64,000 nucleotides of DNA from Prostheceraeus crozeri (taxonomy: Eukaryota; Platyhelminthes; Polycladida; Euryleptidae), in NCBI GenBank assembly GCA_907163375.1, contig CAJQUW010012651.1, positions 62,001 through 126,000 on the forward strand. The letters run 5' to 3'. This document shows positions 44,436-57,193 of the stretch, in pieces; within the stretch, counting starts at the first letter, position 1, and every line of letters starts with the position of its first letter. The position numbers and the translations under genes are program-made. Below the pieces are notes generated by a model. The model ran no database searches. It was not told the origin of the DNA and worked only from the letters and a program-made list of their open reading frames with translations.

Positions 44436-44700
44436 GGTGATAGGATGGCTCATTTGGTTAAGGGCCATGCTCCGGAGCGGAAGTGCAGAAGATCCAGGGT
44501 TCGTGGGGGTCTGTCCTCCTCAGGCGGCACCACCGCTCTCACTAAAGGTTACTAACCCTAACCTGGTGAGAGTTGCTAGTGTTTGAAGGCTGCGCCACAC
44601 TACCTCACTAGGATGGGTTTGTGCTTTGAGTGGGGAAGGGATGAGTAAAAAATCTTGTTGAAACAGCCTTTAACCCTTTCCACAGGGAGGGGCCACCAGT
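44436..44700 (+). repeat. SINE family B, copy 2
   Basis: The tRNA-like head has GGATGGCTCATTTGGTTAAG (A-box-like) and GGGTTCGTGG (B-box-like). The body has ACCGCTCTCACTAAAGG, GGTTACTAACCC, GGTGAGAG and GTGCTTTGAGTGGGGAAGGG, matching 1070-1240. It lies only 30 bases after the hAT element. Confidence 0.65.
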
Positions 44701-45454
44701 CGCATTTTTAATGTGATCTCCTGTATCGACCGACATATACAGGGTGAGTTTTAATTGGAGCAAGATTTAAAATAGTTTTTATTTCAACTTAGTCGACATG
44801 AAAAGTGATGCACTTTTTGGACTTTCGGTCTCAGCGTCGAACCTCTCACCAAAAATTATCGCGTCCGACCCATTGGAAGATCATACTTTCGACCTATTTT
44901 GATAAGTACTTCTTTGAATGTTTAGATAATGTCAATTTTGTGTCGGAAATTCATATGTTAAGTTAATGGCACGTACTAATTTTTATAAGAAAGTGACGCC
45001 ACTTTTAAGGTGTCATTTCTGTACATTTTGCTGTCATTTGAATTCTTCGGGTATCTGCTAGTTGTCGTTCTTTTTTATTATCACTTTTGAAGTCCTTCAG
45101 AATTCTAGAAAGGTTGCTTTTCGAGCAGAATCTTCCACATTTCCTGTACGTATATTTTAGCCATTATTTTCACAAATCAATCTCTTTCTGTGCTCCTAAG
45201 TAATTTCCTAGTGCATTCAATTTGGCATCATCAATAGTAATGAGGTAATCAGTGAGGTTATCTTAAGTCACAATGCGGGAAAATTTCAAGAATTGGTCAA
45301 AATTTGTGATTTTAAATTTTGCACGGAGATAGAGAAAATGATAATGATGATCGAGTTCATACTCCTGTTATGTTGTACCTAGAGTTTCATGTGATTTCAA
45401 AGCTCGGTGTGGATAATTCATAATTAACTGCTTGAGGAGGTTTTTCCGTAAGTG

Positions 45455-45612
45455 AAGAGTAACCTATATTTTGATAAAAGGAAATGAAATTAATCTTTCT
45501 TTCGACGCACTAAATGTGTGTGCCAAAATTATAACAGTAATTACGCACTAAGTTATGTACGTCGAAAGAAAAATTAATTTCATTTCCTTTTATCAAAATG
45601 TTATCTGAATCT
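45455..45612. repeat. intronic hairpin with 41-bp arms
   Basis: ATTTTGATAAAAGGAAATGA (45468) and onward pairs with the complement ending at 45599. Arms of about 41 bp have only two or three mismatches and enclose about 50 bases. TTTCTTTCGACG/CGTCGAAAGAAA forms the inner part. Could be a small MITE or an expressed hairpin in the intron. Confidence 0.75.
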
Positions 45613-48387
45613 TTCTTTACAAGTTCGCTTAATATTACTAGAAATTGAAGAGTTACCTCTTTACCAACATGTTGAATTGATAGCGTACTGAACTTTTCCC
45701 TCTTAGTTTGAGTTAATCTCAGGAAATACACAGTGTACGCACAGTTTTACACACTCTCAAACTACTGAAACTCATTAAAAAGTTTTCTTAGCAGTCATGA
45801 CTGTATGGGCGGGTAATGAACGCTGATTTCCGCCTATAGAAACAGTTGACAAAAGGATGCTATTACCGAGAGAAACAGAACAGTTATTTACGCAACTAGT
45901 GTATGATTGCTTCTTCATATCATTCCACGTAAATGCCCGAACCCGTAGGGTGAGGTAGGAACCCGTAGATGGAACTCTTATTAGTTCGAATGCTGTGATG
46001 AAGCAATCTCATGCACGAGTTGCTTAGAGAATTCTATTTTGCGACGTGCTATGATGATCAGGGACAGATTGTGACTGAAATATCTCAAGAGTTTTTGAAA
46101 AGAAATTTAGCTTAATCAATCATATAAATAGTCTCAGATCTGATCTTCACTAAAACAGGACAAGAAGAGTCATAATTGGCGTAGAGCTTGTAAAGATTAT
46201 TCTCCTTCCTATGCATTGGAGTAAATATTGTCTCCTGTGCGGGCAATAAGCTGCTTTGCAGATCAAATAAAGTGATAGGATATCTACATTACACGCACGG
46301 AGACAAATAAAGTGCAATTATAATTTTGTATTACAGCTCTAACCAAAATACCCAACCGCGGATTCTTCAGATATTTCCTTTTGACAGTTAGTTCATAAAA
46401 GTTCTGTTGTTTTTATTAACAATTATTTGTTAGTGGACAACATTTTTCGATGCTCAGCTTGAGCATTTCAACAAGAACGCTAAAAATTGAAAGTCTGTCA
46501 TATCAAGGTGTATGCATACGTTGTGATAATTTATTAAACGAATATTCAATAGATTATTTTATACTTAGTATAAATTTAACCGCATCAATACTTGAATTGC
46601 CTAGTAGTAGATGGGCGATTGGTCATAATGGCAAAAAATACTTTCAAACTAAAGCCAATCATTTGAACGTCAGTTAAAATCTTCGTAAAGAATGTTCTTA
46701 AAATTCGGCATTTTAATTTGTCAAGTATACGTAGCTTCGCCAGTCGGTTCGTTGACGGTTTCGCGAAAATACCTCTGGATTACTTGTATATTCTTGGACT
46801 CCTAGGGTTCCGCGAATTTTCACGTATCTACTATTTAATATCATTAAGTAGTATGCTAATTTTTCCTAATAAGTATGCAGATAAAAAACAGATGATGTAC
46901 TGTGAGCTTGACTATGAGAAGACCATGGAGAAAACACCCACTGTTCCAGTTCATCAAGCTTTGTATTACCTGGAAGTGGAAAATATTCGCTCCATCTGAG
47001 AAAACTGAAATACATTTCAATACAGTCTATCTCCGAAAGGTCCCTATCCAAGATCTAAATGTACAAATCGATGGACTGCACAGCAGGCACGGGTCATTCG
47101 CCTGGAGTAGGGATGTAAATGGCTAAAATCTCATACCGGGTAACCGATCAGATCATTTGTCTGTATAAACCCTGCATAGAATGGTATGGCTTGACACCAT
47201 TTAGGATTCGCTGTTATTCCTTGAGCAAAAGTCACAAGGTTGGTAATGGTGCAAGTTTTTTTGGTCATTTTTTCTATTATGGCATCATGAAGTTGCGACA
47301 ATCCCTCGAATAAAAAGTTTTTTTCAAAACCTGCAAGACACCCAAATTTTTACTACCTTGCTCATGCAAGTATGTGGCAAACTGCAACTATTCATTATGT
47401 TTGCGCTCGTCCACGATTTCCATTGGAGGTATCAGAATTGTAATTTTCATTTCCAAATAAATGCTGATTCATTCATTTATTCATAAAATTGTGAATCACT
47501 GCCACATGAAAAGGAGTCGTGAAACGTAGCATGTAGCACGCTCTAAAACAAATAAGAATAATTATCTAGACGACCTTCTAAATATAGTAATACCAGGATT
47601 AACATGCTCAAATCATGTACTTTTTTTGAAGATGTTTTGTTAGCTGCCTTAACGTCGAGAGAGTTTAATTTTCACGTAGAAATCGAATTCGAAACTTGCC
47701 GAAACACGGGCTTTGGCATTGATTACTGACCGGTATACTAGATCATTGGGAAGAATGATTTAATGGGTTGAATTAAATGTAATCAAATTGAGTCGGGTGA
47801 AATCTGTTTCAATGCCACAATAAAACGTCGTAAATTTGGGAGATTAAATTGGTTGAGGCTAACCTCCGGTAGATCATAAAGAAAAATAATAATACTATAG
47901 GCCTAACTAAAAACTGAAAAAAAATATAACTTATTACTGCGTTTTAAACAAAATTATAAATCTAACAACTTACTTAGAGAGAGACTTTCTCTTTTTTATT
48001 TATCAGAGAAAACGCTGGCAAATGTCATTTTTGCCGAAACATACAGTATGTTAATGCTTCCCATTGGATCAACATTTAGTTCATTGACCCGGTCTGACAA
48101 GGAGAGAAGCCGAGTAGAACGCAGCAGCTTTAGGGTACAGTGCACATCAATCTGTGAAAGTCTGATGTTCGGCCTCTTTTCCCTGTAGAAACTCGTGCTT
48201 GAGGCCGACTACCGTTCTCAGTTCGCGTTACCCATGTCAATTTGATAGTACCATGTGCGGTAGAACTCCCGCCTTCTAGATATATGATCGACATTCGACA
48301 GAATGGCTGCAGGAGTTAGGATTAAGATGTCATGTCAAGCAATATGATCAAATACCAATATTATATCTCATTCTTTGGTTTATTTGC

Positions 48388-48660
48388 GACTTAGTGGTAG
48401 TGCATTTGGCTCAGTGCATTGGGAGCCTCTGTCGAACCAGCAGCTGTTTTCCACCACAGCTTGTCTCCTATCTTTACAAATCCACTATCCGTCCTTTGAT
48501 GGAGTATTGTTGCCATCTGTGGGCCGATGACGTGTGTCAGGAATTCATGAGTGAAGTATTTGCCGACGGCTGGCAACCCCTCAGACGGAATGAAGTGTGG
48601 TGCAATCGACTGATGAATAAGTCAATATTTCAGGAATTGGGGTATAAATCTTGAATGAAC
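48388..48660 (+). pseudogene. LINE reverse transcriptase fragment in the intron
   Basis: Translates to IGSLCRTSSCFPPQLVSYLY, KSTIRPLMEYCCHLWADDV and on, the post-FADD region of CR1/Jockey-group LINE proteins (usual form 'LYKSxIRPxLEYCxHLWAG'). A short decayed piece without the catalytic core. Confidence 0.65.
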
Positions 48661-49916
48661 CCGGGCCGGTCTAGACCAGAAGTTTTGGCTCGATTACATT
48701 CCAGATGACCCCTGGCTATCAAGCAAAGAACCATCGACATGTTATGGTATAAGTCCATAGTCCTTCAATTAGTCCTTCCTTACTGCCTATCGATTAATTT
48801 AAATGGACTCCTTTGTCTTCAATTCATAAGCTGGGCTCAATTTGAAGCATTTTCAACAAAAATAAATTAATCATGAAGTTTATATATTCCATTCCCTTGA
48901 ATTGTTAGGAGTTATAGACGAAAGGGAGGTCAGATGTTGTCATGATTACAAAATCAAAACAAAAGTGTTGGAGCAGGATAATAAGTGAGAGGCTAAATAG
49001 CAAAATGTGTCCTTTATTGTACAATCATACATGAGAATATGAATAATTATTTCAGATGCGTAAAATAGACAGACATTAGTGAAGTAAGTCTCAGACAAAG
49101 TTAATTCATGTAAAATAACGACATATAACAACTTCCTTTGACTCAAAGAAATTTCCTTTCCGATGTAGACGATAGTAACAAGATTGACGGTAAATTGTGC
49201 GCTGGTCAATGTGATTTGCCAATGACCATCAGACCAGACAATCAATGCATTTTTGATCAAGTGCAGTGATATCTATCCACAATGCTGCTGATTGACAGGG
49301 TGGTTAGAAAGTCGATCATTATTTTTTAAACCTTCAAATTTAGAAAAGACCATGTATGCTGGGGATAAAATCTCGATCGAAATATTCCATAAATCGTGCC
49401 TTTATTTCCACAAGCCACATGTTCGTGAAAGCTATGCAACCAAATAACGTTAAAAACATTCATCCATATTTCCAAAGTATTTTAAAACCATGCTTCAACA
49501 ACATGTGCCATGCATGCCTACAGTGAAGCGTCGTGTGTATTATTTTTACCCATTTTGTACAATACAAATTTGCCGCTTTGTAAAGATAGATATTTATTTG
49601 ACATTACAAACATTTACTAATGTAATGGATGGACATTCTAATTTGTTGTCATTGTCAGTATTTTGTGTCAGTTGGAAGCAGAGAAATTTCGCTCAGTCTT
49701 CACATTCCTGGTTTTTGCGATTATTAGTAGAATCTTCTTTGGTCATTTTTCATAAGATGTCCTGCACATTTGTATTTCTGTTAAGTTCTGAAAAGTTACA
49801 TATTTCATCAATGATAATCAAACGGGATTGACAGTCGACTATTTCTAAAATACGTAAGTGCATCTAAGTTCGGGATTATGCACTTCATTTATCAATCTCA
49901 TTTATTGTTTCAATAG

Positions 49917-50182
49917 CATTAAATATTGAGTCGTCTCCTCAGCTGAAAAATGGGAAAAGATTTGAATAGCTGCCATTTCATCCAATATCAGGAATCATCA
50001 GGCCTTTTCATATCTCTCAACATCGACATAACCAACTTTATCCGGGCATGGCAGCAACATTAAATAGGGAGCTGTGTCGATGTTGACAGATGTAGACTAG
50101 GCTTGCTGATGATTCCTGATATTAAATCAGATGGCAGCTAAGTAGGTCTGTTCCCATTTTCAACTGAGGATGCGACTCTATT
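49917..50182. repeat. palindromic element (about 265 bp) in the intron
   Basis: The two halves are inverted copies. Matching blocks are GAGTCGTCTCCTCAGCTGAA with GAGTCGCATCCTCAGTTGAA, TAGCTGCCAT, ATATCAGGAATCATCAG, and CAACATCGACA near the centre. Arms are roughly 80% identical. It would form a long hairpin in pre-mRNA. Probably a foldback MITE. Confidence 0.8.
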
Positions 50183-50509
50183 TAATTATTCTATTTACAT
50201 TTATTTTATATTTGCAAAAAAGCAGCATTGATTAATGCAGGCACACTAAGTTAAGCGATTTCCCAGTAGTGTGTTTAAGGTGATATTTAGTGAATGCCTG
50301 TCGAAATTTCAGCAACTTGCAGATTGCAAATCTCAGTTTTTTTACGTTTTTCAAAAAACATATTCTTAAATTTACGATTGCATTCTTCTCATTTACTAAT
50401 AACTCGCTTTGAGCGTTTGAAAGCTTTACAATTGATGAATACAGATCATGAACATGTTCTACTCATTGTCATTGAAACACTTTGTTAGAAGAACCATTTT
50501 GGTTTTCAG

Positions 50510-51471
50510 GTGTTGTTGTCGGTGCTGGACGAACTGGGTGTAGAGCATTTGACTTGTGCGGACGAAGCGGATCTGAATATTGCGGCAATGGCCACTGATT
50601 TGTCTTGTCCTGTTCTCAGTAACGACAGTGACTTCTTCGTCTTCGACCTAGCTGGTGGAGTGATCAACCTGGATTCCTTGTCAATGTCCCCTTCTAATTA
50701 TGACTGTGAATGCTGTGATGACTCCGCTATGGCATTCGACTGCTCGCTCTTCCTGGTTTCTCGCCTCTCCCGCTGGGGCATGGAAATTCCTTTCCTACCT
50801 CTCCTGGCCGTTCTATTAGGCAATGACTTCGTACCGCGTGCCGACTTGGACATCATATTTTCCAGGATGAAGCTCCCCAAACCGTCACGACGTGCTGGAA
50901 AGCGTCATAGTCGCACTGATTCGCTGCTGCAATGGTTGAAGAGATTTGACACTCCAAGCAGCGCATTACATCTGCTGTTAGCGCACATTGATGAGCAGAG
51001 ACGTGAAGGTATTCGAAGTAGATTTGAAAAGTGTTTGTCTCAGTATCAACCGGAATCAGCCTGGATTCGATCTCGACAGCCGCTGCCATGCCTACAGGGC
51101 TCGGCTGATGCCTGGGAGGCATTTATGAGGCACCGTGTCACTCCTGGACTGGTCAATGCGGCTGCATGCAACTTTGTGTTTCTTCTGCCCGGTCCAGAAC
51201 GTCTTACAATGCCTTCAGCTCACTCAGCTACCAGCTCAGTGCGGACCGAATTCTATACGTTTCTGCAACTGTCCGATGACATACACGAATATGGACGTCG
51301 TGATGGCAATATCTGCAAGACAAAGCTGTCTTATAAAGATCTTGAAGTGCCAAGAAAGTACGAAGACCTTATCGATGCGATAGAAACAATGTTGGAACGT
51401 TTTGAACTAAGAGGGCAAATTGGAGAGATTCTGCAGCCAATCGTTACCGTGATGGTCTTCTGGGCTACCAG
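50510..51471 (+). CDS. ASTE1: Asteroid-type XPG-like nuclease, second coding exon
   Basis: Starts in phase 0 after TTGGTTTTCAG and stays open for 320 codons, ending ACCAG|GTAATA (phase 2 donor). The XPG-I region is clear: LTCADEADLNIAAMA holds the catalytic acidic cluster and LSNDSDFFVFDL the DSD metal-binding motif. WGMEIPFLPLLAVLLGNDFV is the typical helix block that follows in Asteroid proteins. Together with the first exon this gives 442 residues. Family members are longer, and the last exon(s) were not found in the remaining 12.5 kb, so the gene probably continues beyond the window. Confidence 0.9.
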
Positions 51472-53094
51472 GTAATAACCCTGTTTGATGCTTAGTATTC
51501 ACTCATGACTTTTTCTCAGCGTTTTTAATACTTGTTGATTTTTTATTTCTACATTGAACATTATCTCATGAATGTGAGTATAAATAGAGATGAAGTATCA
51601 GTGTTGTGACCGGCAAGAAGCTGTTTACAGCGATGCTGTCGCCAGTCCAGCCTGCTGGTTGCAGTACGGTCGCTCGCATAATTTGATGAATTGGAATTGG
51701 TGCGACATCATATTTTGAACAATAATAAGTACATAAAACGTTGTTTCACTGAGAGCAATTCAGAAGGCACGAGTTATAAAAATCCGTATTACACGCGCGA
51801 CAAGTGGTTGGTTTGGCACGTGTACAATAGCACACCCGAAAACGTTGCAAAAGGAGTTACTATAGAATTACATAAGCTGAGATTACAAAGATAAATTCAT
51901 TTGCGTGTGGGAACGGAACTCTAAAGGAGTGGAAGCGAAAGCTGCTGAAGTGAAATGGTCGCTCATGAACGCAGGTCGAGGCTTTGTCAGTACCGTGTTG
52001 AGGTACTTTTCTTATGCGAGATTGAAAAGTCAGCTGGCATGCGCGCATGTTTGCGTTGTGTGAGAAATGCATTTGTTACCATTTCAGTCAGTTTTGATGG
52101 CAGTCGCAAGTCTTGACCTGTTCAAATAACAATCAATTGATCCTGGCATCGAATGGGAATGTTCAATGAATGAGTCATAAGTCCACTGTCTTAATAAACT
52201 CTTGCATTGATCGGTGCTGCTGTTGTGCATTGTTGACGGGAATTTAGAAATTTTCATCTATTGTCGTCGAGTGTTCAAATTCTTTAATGGATATAAAAAA
52301 GTCTGATGAAGCAGAAAAGGTGTCTTTATCCAGTTTTCCATGTTACAATAATCTACGGAAGAGATGGCTGATGACTTTGCGGTGTGCTGATCTCAAAAGT
52401 GTTGATGAGACATGATAAAAGACAGCCATAAGCACTTTTTAGCATATTACTTTGAAAGCAAGAATTGGAAGAAATTAAAACCTGGTGCATCCTCGAGTTC
52501 ATCCAAACGTCCCGCGGTTGAGCACGGCTGTGATCACCTCTCGACTAACTGCAGTATCTTCAGACGATAGACTTGATAAAGAAAATGAGCTGATACGTAA
52601 ATCAAACGAGGAACTTGAGTGGTGCTTTAAAAACATTTGACGAAATGCTACTAGAAATTTCAGATGGCAATTTTACTATGTACGCCTACCAAGTGGCTAT
52701 CAGATGGTCGAAAGTGAGAACAATTTCATTTTCCTATTCATCACTGATAGCGTCAGTAGCTATGTCAAACGACTTTAAATTCTGTCTTTTATCGACAGGA
52801 ATCCATTACCGAAAAGACAATTCAATAATTTATAACAGGTAGCAAGCCAAGTTAGCAGTTCAATAGAAACATTAAACATTTCATCATTCCTGTAGTAAAT
52901 GTGTGAATCAATCGCATAAGGAAGCGGCTGTCTGCAGTGATAACATCATCGAATTATCGACTAACATGCTTGAATCAGTGCTGCGCTGCAACGATCTTTC
53001 CGGTCTGTTTGTGAGTCTTCTGTTTCCTTTTTTGTCAGCTACGCCTCATGCTTCTTAGTCCTCATCAGTTGAAGTACAACTGTGATACAATAGT
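51472..53094 (+). other. intron or downstream sequence, no exon recognised
   Basis: Presumed intron of the ASTE1-like gene. The open frame at 51691-51894 has no ATG and no recognisable domain. Confidence 0.4.
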
Positions 53095-53102
53095 AATATT
53101 TT

Positions 53103-53980
53103 CAGGCTTTCCGTTGGGATGAATTTTCAGTCCAATCCCAACCCAATCCCAATGAGAACTTCCATTGGTATCCCAACAGGAATCCCAATAGCCTGCTTTA
53201 GAGCTAAAACGTACGCAAGTTGACCACAGGCTGCATCGGGGCTTACCGCTTAGGCCTACCATATGTGTTACTTTCTGAATTAACGGAAGCCACGGATGTA
53301 GGCCTAGGACTATACTGACCTTAATAGTAATAGGGGCTTTAATTGATTCTACACAATTATGTATAATAGGCATGCTGTATGTCCAAATTTTGCACCGAGA
53401 CTGCCTTCTCCTAAGAGCTTATAGGGGTCTACATGTATAACTGACATGTATGTACGAAGCTACACACACACACTTAGTATTAATTGAGCTTATATCGGAT
53501 AATGCGGTGTTATAAACAACTCGCCACACGGGCTCTTTTTGAAGCCATTGTTCCTGCGCAGTGTGACACTGTTACAGCGTCATACTATTACCCGTTTCAA
53601 TCAGTGCCTCATACGCACGCGCAAAGGACGAGTCGAGACACAAGAAGGCCTCCGAATTAAGCCACTTTTTTTAGCAACAATGAAAGTCAATGCCATAGAG
53701 TTGGGTTAAACCTGACTGTCATTTTGTGTGAATCGCACTAAGAGCTCTCATTGCTCGAATTCGAGAGAGAGAGAGCAAGGTCAGACTGAAGACACAGCAA
53801 GGTGAGCTGCTCAGTATAACCCGAAAACATCTTTGACGCACTGAAAATCTTAACGATTACATATATATTTTGTTGGGAGAGTGCTTATTGGAATTTATTT
53901 GGATTGGTGTTGATTTTTGGTAGCCCAATCCCAAACCAATTCCAATAGTTATTGGGATCCCAGTCCCAACGGCAAGCCTG
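53103..53980. mobile_element. non-autonomous hAT element (878 bp)
   Basis: Ends CAGGCTTTCCGTTGGGATG and the mirror CAGGCTTGCCGTTGGGACTG. CCAATCCCAA-rich subterminal repeats lie on both sides (53130-53190 and 53920-53970). An exact 8-bp duplication AATATTTT is at 53095-53102 and 53981-53988. No transposase inside. Confidence 0.9.
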
Positions 53981-53988
53981 AATATTTT

Positions 53989-56742
53989 ACAATTTTGAAT
54001 GTATAGTTATTATGGTGGAGTGGTTATTGTATGCTGCCATCAATAAGAGGACTGCAACAGCTTTCTTCTTGATTAAGTGTGCAGCCATCAGATGTTGATG
54101 TACACGGTATCTTACCTTCGATCACGCTTGTCAAGCTTTAATGATAAAGACAAAATTGACATCATGATATTTGACGAGATATGCACTTCAAAAGAAAATT
54201 AGAGTGGTGACTTTGTCGGCCTTTCCAACGAAGTAGTGTCGCGAAAATTTTGCTGCTAGAAAATGTATTGACTTAGGTAAGTTTTTTAATTAACGATGCA
54301 AGTGTTGACCTTGATTCATCTGATTCTGACAGTGGAACAACTGAAATTGCCCTACTTGAGCTTGCTTTCAGGGGTTACCTTATTCTCCCTTCTGCTATAA
54401 ATTTTAGCATCTGTGTAATAGTGTGTAATTTCTTATATCAAATTTTGTCGGATCAACAGCTGATATCCAACCTTGCGCAAAAGAATAAGCATCAAGAATT
54501 GTTCATGAAACCCATTACGTCCTATCCGATTTTGTCCGTTATTTGCTAATTCATGATGCGCTAGAGTAAATCATCAATGCTTTCAGACTTTGGCAAGAAA
54601 AATGTTTTGTTTACACATAACAATTTGAAGCGACTGAATCCTTCTGCAAATGAGAAGAGTTTAACAACTGAAGTAAAACATTGAAGTGATAAAATGATGG
54701 AACAAATTGTGTGTTGATGATATGATTGCGCTATAATAGCAACGATTTGATTTGATGGCTCCTTGCAAATCCAATATGAAAAATATATACTAGGTACTCA
54801 TATTCACAGGCCTGTGAGAACTAGTACTGGCACCTTTCACTTCCGCTACTCTAGAATTCCATGGGTTAGTCTAAGTCTAGAGTGGACATAACCCTATCCA
54901 CGCCATAATATGCAATGGCAGCAAGCGATAGATACTCGTTTCTCTTTGGCTATAAGTGATTGGCCAAGCACGGGCAATGTGGAATTAGCTCATATCAGCG
55001 AGCACACGAACCTCATTGTCGACCTCAGATTGGGGGCAGGCCTGTCAAATGAAAAGTACGCATCTAAGACTCAATTTTTCTCCGTGATAAATTCATCAAA
55101 TGGAAATACTGTTCACGCCGTTCGTCTCTTCATGATGTAAATTTACGAACTGTGTACGTTTAATGTGGCATCAATCCTCCTGTTTAGCAGAATTTAGGCT
55201 TGAATTTGTACTGCGTTCAATGGAAAATTGATCTTCTTGCCCCGCGAGACTAGTTCTGGCCGTGGCCATCAGTGTTGAGGAAAGTCATCTTCAGACCCAC
55301 ACACACAGCAATTTATTTCTGTGCTGCGAACACACAAACCTCAACGGTCAGACTCGATTTTCCTCCGATGTAATTTTGTCAAATGGAAATGTTTGGATGG
55401 ATTTTAAGGGAATAATAAATTGGAAATACCGTATTTCATCTAATAAACGACTCGTTGTTTGCAATCTCCTGCTTTTATGTGCGGCGTTTATTAAAATGCA
55501 CGATTTTCCACATGACATCTTTCCAAATTGAATAACAATAGTAATCGTAGGTGAACAATTCCATGCGTATTAACGTTGCATCGCACGCATTTGCTACATT
55601 TCAATAACATATTTGTAGTAGATGTTATCAGGTTGGTATCGATGTACCGGTTAAAATGGCTAGCAGATTCCCTGAAATTAATGCTTGCATGCTGTATTTG
55701 CTTTGCCATTCTTTATTTGTGACGCAATGCTTAATTAGGGTCAAACGTAATAACGTTACACGAATTGACATGAAAGTCGAGCAGTGGTTACTTATATGAA
55801 AAAGTCTGCGAATTGAAAGATTTGATCAATGCCATTATTCCATGAAATCAAAGTTGAAAATCATATCATCATCACAGAAGTTGTTGGAATCGAATTCGTG
55901 CATTTTTCTAGTAGCTATCTTAACAAAGGAAACGTAATAACGTTACATTCTATGCAGCATTTATGAAGCGAGTGAAAATCGATTTCACAGTTGTTCCATC
56001 ATAAGTAAGCTTATGAATCGATAATAAGTAAGAGATTTGGGTAAATAATCTCATAATAAAATTCACGTAAAAAATAATGTGAATTTCAAAAAATGGAATT
56101 TTTAAGAAATTTTAAAAAAATTTCTTCAAACGTTTAATTCGACATCAGATTCGGACTTTTTGGGAAATTTTGATGTGAAAAAGTGTGTTTGCAATCAGTC
56201 TCCGACAAATTAATTTTTTGACCTAAATGTTGGCAGTCGCGTGTAATTGCCCAGGTATATAACCTTTTCGTAAAATTATCAATGAGAGCTGAAAACTCAT
56301 GGAGGAGGTTTCTTGCTGCACTACCGATTTATTCTTTGTCGTCGACAAGGCTTGGTGGAGCTATCTACCGTGATAGTTCCACATAGGACTTATTTCTTGG
56401 AATTACCGATACCTGCATTTGCGGTTGTCCTCCCGGTCACTTGAAGGCAGGGCTCACACTCACACAAAACGTGGGCGTGATGAGTTATGACATTACTCGG
56501 TGCTCTATAGTAGGGTGCAAGAGCCCCTCTCCTGCCTGACAGCCAGTATTAGGTAGCAACTTGCAGTCTAGCCTATTTTTTAGAAAAGGTTGAGTGTGAT
56601 GCTTTTATTATGTAACTTATTCTATCATAATATTGACTGCACCACCAGGCAAAAATACATCAAAGTAATGCATTCCAGTGTCTTTTGATAACTAAGTCTT
56701 TTTCAGCCCAGTATATGTTAAATGTAGGATTCTAATTACAGT
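53989..56742. other. no gene; one degenerate direct repeat
   Basis: A block at about 54985-55105 (GAGCACACGAACCTCA, then GACTCAATTTTTCTCCG and ATCAAATGGAAAT) recurs at about 55325-55390 in the same order and orientation. Around 55748 and 55935 the word CGTAATAACGTTACA occurs twice. Otherwise nothing recognised. Confidence 0.45.
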
Positions 56743-56911
56743 AGCTACATCAGACCTGCCAACTGTCCCGGATTTACCGGGACAGTCCGGGATGTCCCGG
56801 AAAAGTTAAAATCCTGTCCCGGATTTTGAATTTATCAACCTAAGATGAATTCTAGATCGTTTAAGAACGCATATTTCAAAAATTTGCGCTGCCTAAGATA
56901 ATGAAACATGC

Positions 56912-57193
56912 ATGATGAAGTTTGTGGATTTCTTAGTGGCATTGTCTTTTGGCACTCATCCATATCATGACCTGGCTTGTGTCATGCTGGGAATTCTTTC
57001 CATTTTCCATAGTAATGCTGATTCAAAACAAATTTTCAGTATGGTCAGAAAAGTTCGGACTGAATCCCGAGCTTCAATGTCCGTACCTACCCTCGAAGCG
57101 CTTCTGATAAATAAGATGGGATTCGGTGTACAATTAACTGATTCTGTTCTGACGAAGTGCAAAAAGGCAACAATGGACTTTTTGAGGAAGTGA
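56912..57193 (+). pseudogene. hAT transposase C-terminal (hATC) fragment
   Basis: The open frame contains ILSIFHSNADSKQIFSMVRK and SVPTLEALLINKM, the hallmark of the hATC dimerisation domain (usual form 'HSNADxERVFSxVRKxKTxxRxxLSxxTLxxLL'). BED finger and RNase H-like core are missing; the frame ends normally at a TGA 210 bases before the next open frame. Not catalytically competent by itself. Confidence 0.85.

Larger units (their letters stand above)
42813..50509 (+). other. large intron of the ASTE1-like gene
   Basis: 7.7 kb between a GTAAGG donor and a TTGGTTTTCAG acceptor. It holds a hAT element, a SINE, a LINE fragment and two inverted-repeat hairpins, annotated separately. The remaining stretches (about 44700-45455, 45613-48387, 48661-49916) show nothing gene-like. 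Confidence 0.8.

Noticed and set aside
51691-51894. Third exon of the ASTE1-like gene
   Set aside because: The frame opens with TTG, shows no family motif and has no convincing acceptor in the needed phase.
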